The notes below the pieces were generated by a model. It was given only the letters and a program-made list of their open reading frames with translations, did not search any database and was not told the DNA's origin. Below, piece by piece: positions 5,707 to 6,347 of a stretch of 6,347 nucleotides of DNA. Source of the stretch: Beijerinckiaceae bacterium (GTDB lineage: Bacteria > Pseudomonadota > Alphaproteobacteria > Rhizobiales > Beijerinckiaceae); NCBI GenBank assembly GCA_027311205.1, contig DAICZI010000104.1:1-6347 (forward strand). The letters run 5' to 3'. The translations under genes were made by a program, and so were the position numbers. Each line of letters opens with the position of its first letter. The stretch's first letter is position 1.

Positions 5707-6347
5707 TCACTGATGACGCTGCGGCAGAAGTAGCATCGGCCCATAGCTGATGGCAAAGCCGAGGAACGCAGCAATCCAAAGACAGGCCGCAATGACAAGC
5801 AATGGCAGCATCCATGTTGTCGCAAAGGCCGCTGCAATCCGCGTGATCGCGGCGAGCGACACCAGCGCATAGATCAGGACGGTCGCCCGATCAGCCGAGA
5901 GCGCCCGCCCGACATGGCCGCGCGTCGCCCGTGTCATCACCGCCAGGGTCATCGTGCCAATTGCCCCGGCTGTCAGTGCGTGAATGGCCCCGCTCAGCGG
6001 CACATCAGCCCCAAGCACCGACAGGCCGAGCAGCGCCGCCCCCAAGACCAGCCAGGCATAGCCGATATGGAGCACGAGCAGCAGCGGTTCTGCCACCGTT
6101 GCCAGACCGCGCCAGCGCAGCAGCCGCCAGAGATTGATCGCCGCACCGAGCAGCAGCAACAGGCCGAAGGCGCGGAATGCCGACAGAAAGGCCCAGCCGA
6201 TCAGGCCAGCATGGAGACTACCGAGGGCGATCTTGTCGATCAGGCCGTGGCTGGCGGGCAAAGCCGACCCCGGACGTTTGGCCAGCCAGTTGCGGGTGAA
6301 GCTGGGCACGATCCGGCCCGCCATGATCGAGACCAGCAGGATGATGG
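5707..6347 (-). CDS. nnrS: NnrS family membrane protein, C-terminal part (partial)
   Basis: The frame enters from the right edge and reads 212 residues to a TGA at 5707-5709. The ATG at 6324 is internal: the coding frame continues upstream to the edge with hydrophobic residues (IILLVSI) in the same helix. Recognisable NnrS features are AGRIVPSFTRNW after the first segment and the polar helix IHALTAGAIGTMTLAVMTRA followed by GHVGR. About five or six further hydrophobic segments end in a short tail. NnrS proteins (about 400 aa, 12 membrane segments) are described as haem- and copper-containing inner-membrane proteins of denitrifiers and pathogens that protect against nitric oxide stress, and are commonly controlled by FNR/NNR-type regulators. 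About half of the protein, including any promoter, is outside the window. It is co-oriented with moeA, 86 bp upstream of the chosen moeA start. Confidence 0.88.
   Translation of the reverse strand, partial: IILLVSIMAGRIVPSFTRNWLAKRPGSALPASHGLIDKIALGSLHAGLIGWAFLSAFRAFGLLLLLGAAINLWRLLRWRGLATVAEPLLLVLHIGYAWLVLGAALLGLSVLGADVPLSGAIHALTAGAIGTMTLAVMTRATRGHVGRALSADRATVLIYALVSLAAITRIAAAFATTWMLPLLVIAACLWIAAFLGFAISYGPMLLLPQRHQ

Noticed and set aside
5705..5715. CATCA-C-TGATG palindrome at the nnrS stop
   Set aside because: The one-base loop is too small to form an RNA hairpin and there is no T-run. It coincides with coding sequence and the stop codon.
6322..6324. ATG on the - strand at 6324 as the nnrS start
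   Set aside because: The coding frame continues upstream to the window edge with hydrophobic residues that belong to the same membrane helix, and the protein would be about half the normal NnrS length.

Overview
The window is ordinary GC-rich bacterial chromosome with dense, cleanly read genes and no mobile element, CRISPR array, tRNA or rRNA that I can see. The gene families (an NDP-forming acyl-CoA synthetase fused to a GNAT domain, ChaB, MoeA, NnrS) and an FNR/FixK-type 'anaerobox' suggest a facultatively anaerobic or microaerobic proteobacterium. An alphaproteobacterium is most likely, but this rests on general character and not on a marker gene.

Layout, left to right. (1) On the + strand, the last 39 codons of an ABC-transporter ATPase overlap by one base the start of a complete ABC-2 family permease (YbhF/YbhS/YbhR type). 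This is the end of an export operon whose other members lie upstream of the window. (2) A 119-bp gap (1242-1360) carries a weak possible terminator, a near-consensus FNR/FixK box (TTGAC-ATAA-ATCAA, 1279-1292) and a perfect 9-bp inverted repeat around it. (3) A 913-aa fusion protein follows: a CoA-binding/acyl-CoA ligase (alpha) part, an ATP-grasp (beta) part and a C-terminal GNAT acetyltransferase. It has the architecture of the protein lysine acetyltransferase Pat/PatZ, but it retains both histidines used by genuine ADP-forming acetyl-CoA synthetases. (4) A small ChaB-family gene lies 12 bp behind it, with a ribosome-binding site that overlaps the upstream stop codon. (5) Convergent, on the - strand, are the molybdopterin molybdotransferase gene moeA and, upstream of it in the same direction, the 3' part of an nnrS-family gene that runs off the right edge.

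The genes make sense together as low-oxygen or nitrogen-oxide physiology. The FNR-type box would switch on the synthetase/acetyltransferase when oxygen falls. MoeA supplies molybdenum cofactor, as needed for example by nitrate reductase, and NnrS is a membrane protein associated with nitric oxide and denitrification. The linkage is inference from gene families plus one clear regulatory motif. I do not see a wholly new system. The items most worth following up are the catalytically intact-looking synthetase half of the Pat-like fusion and its oxygen-responsive promoter region.
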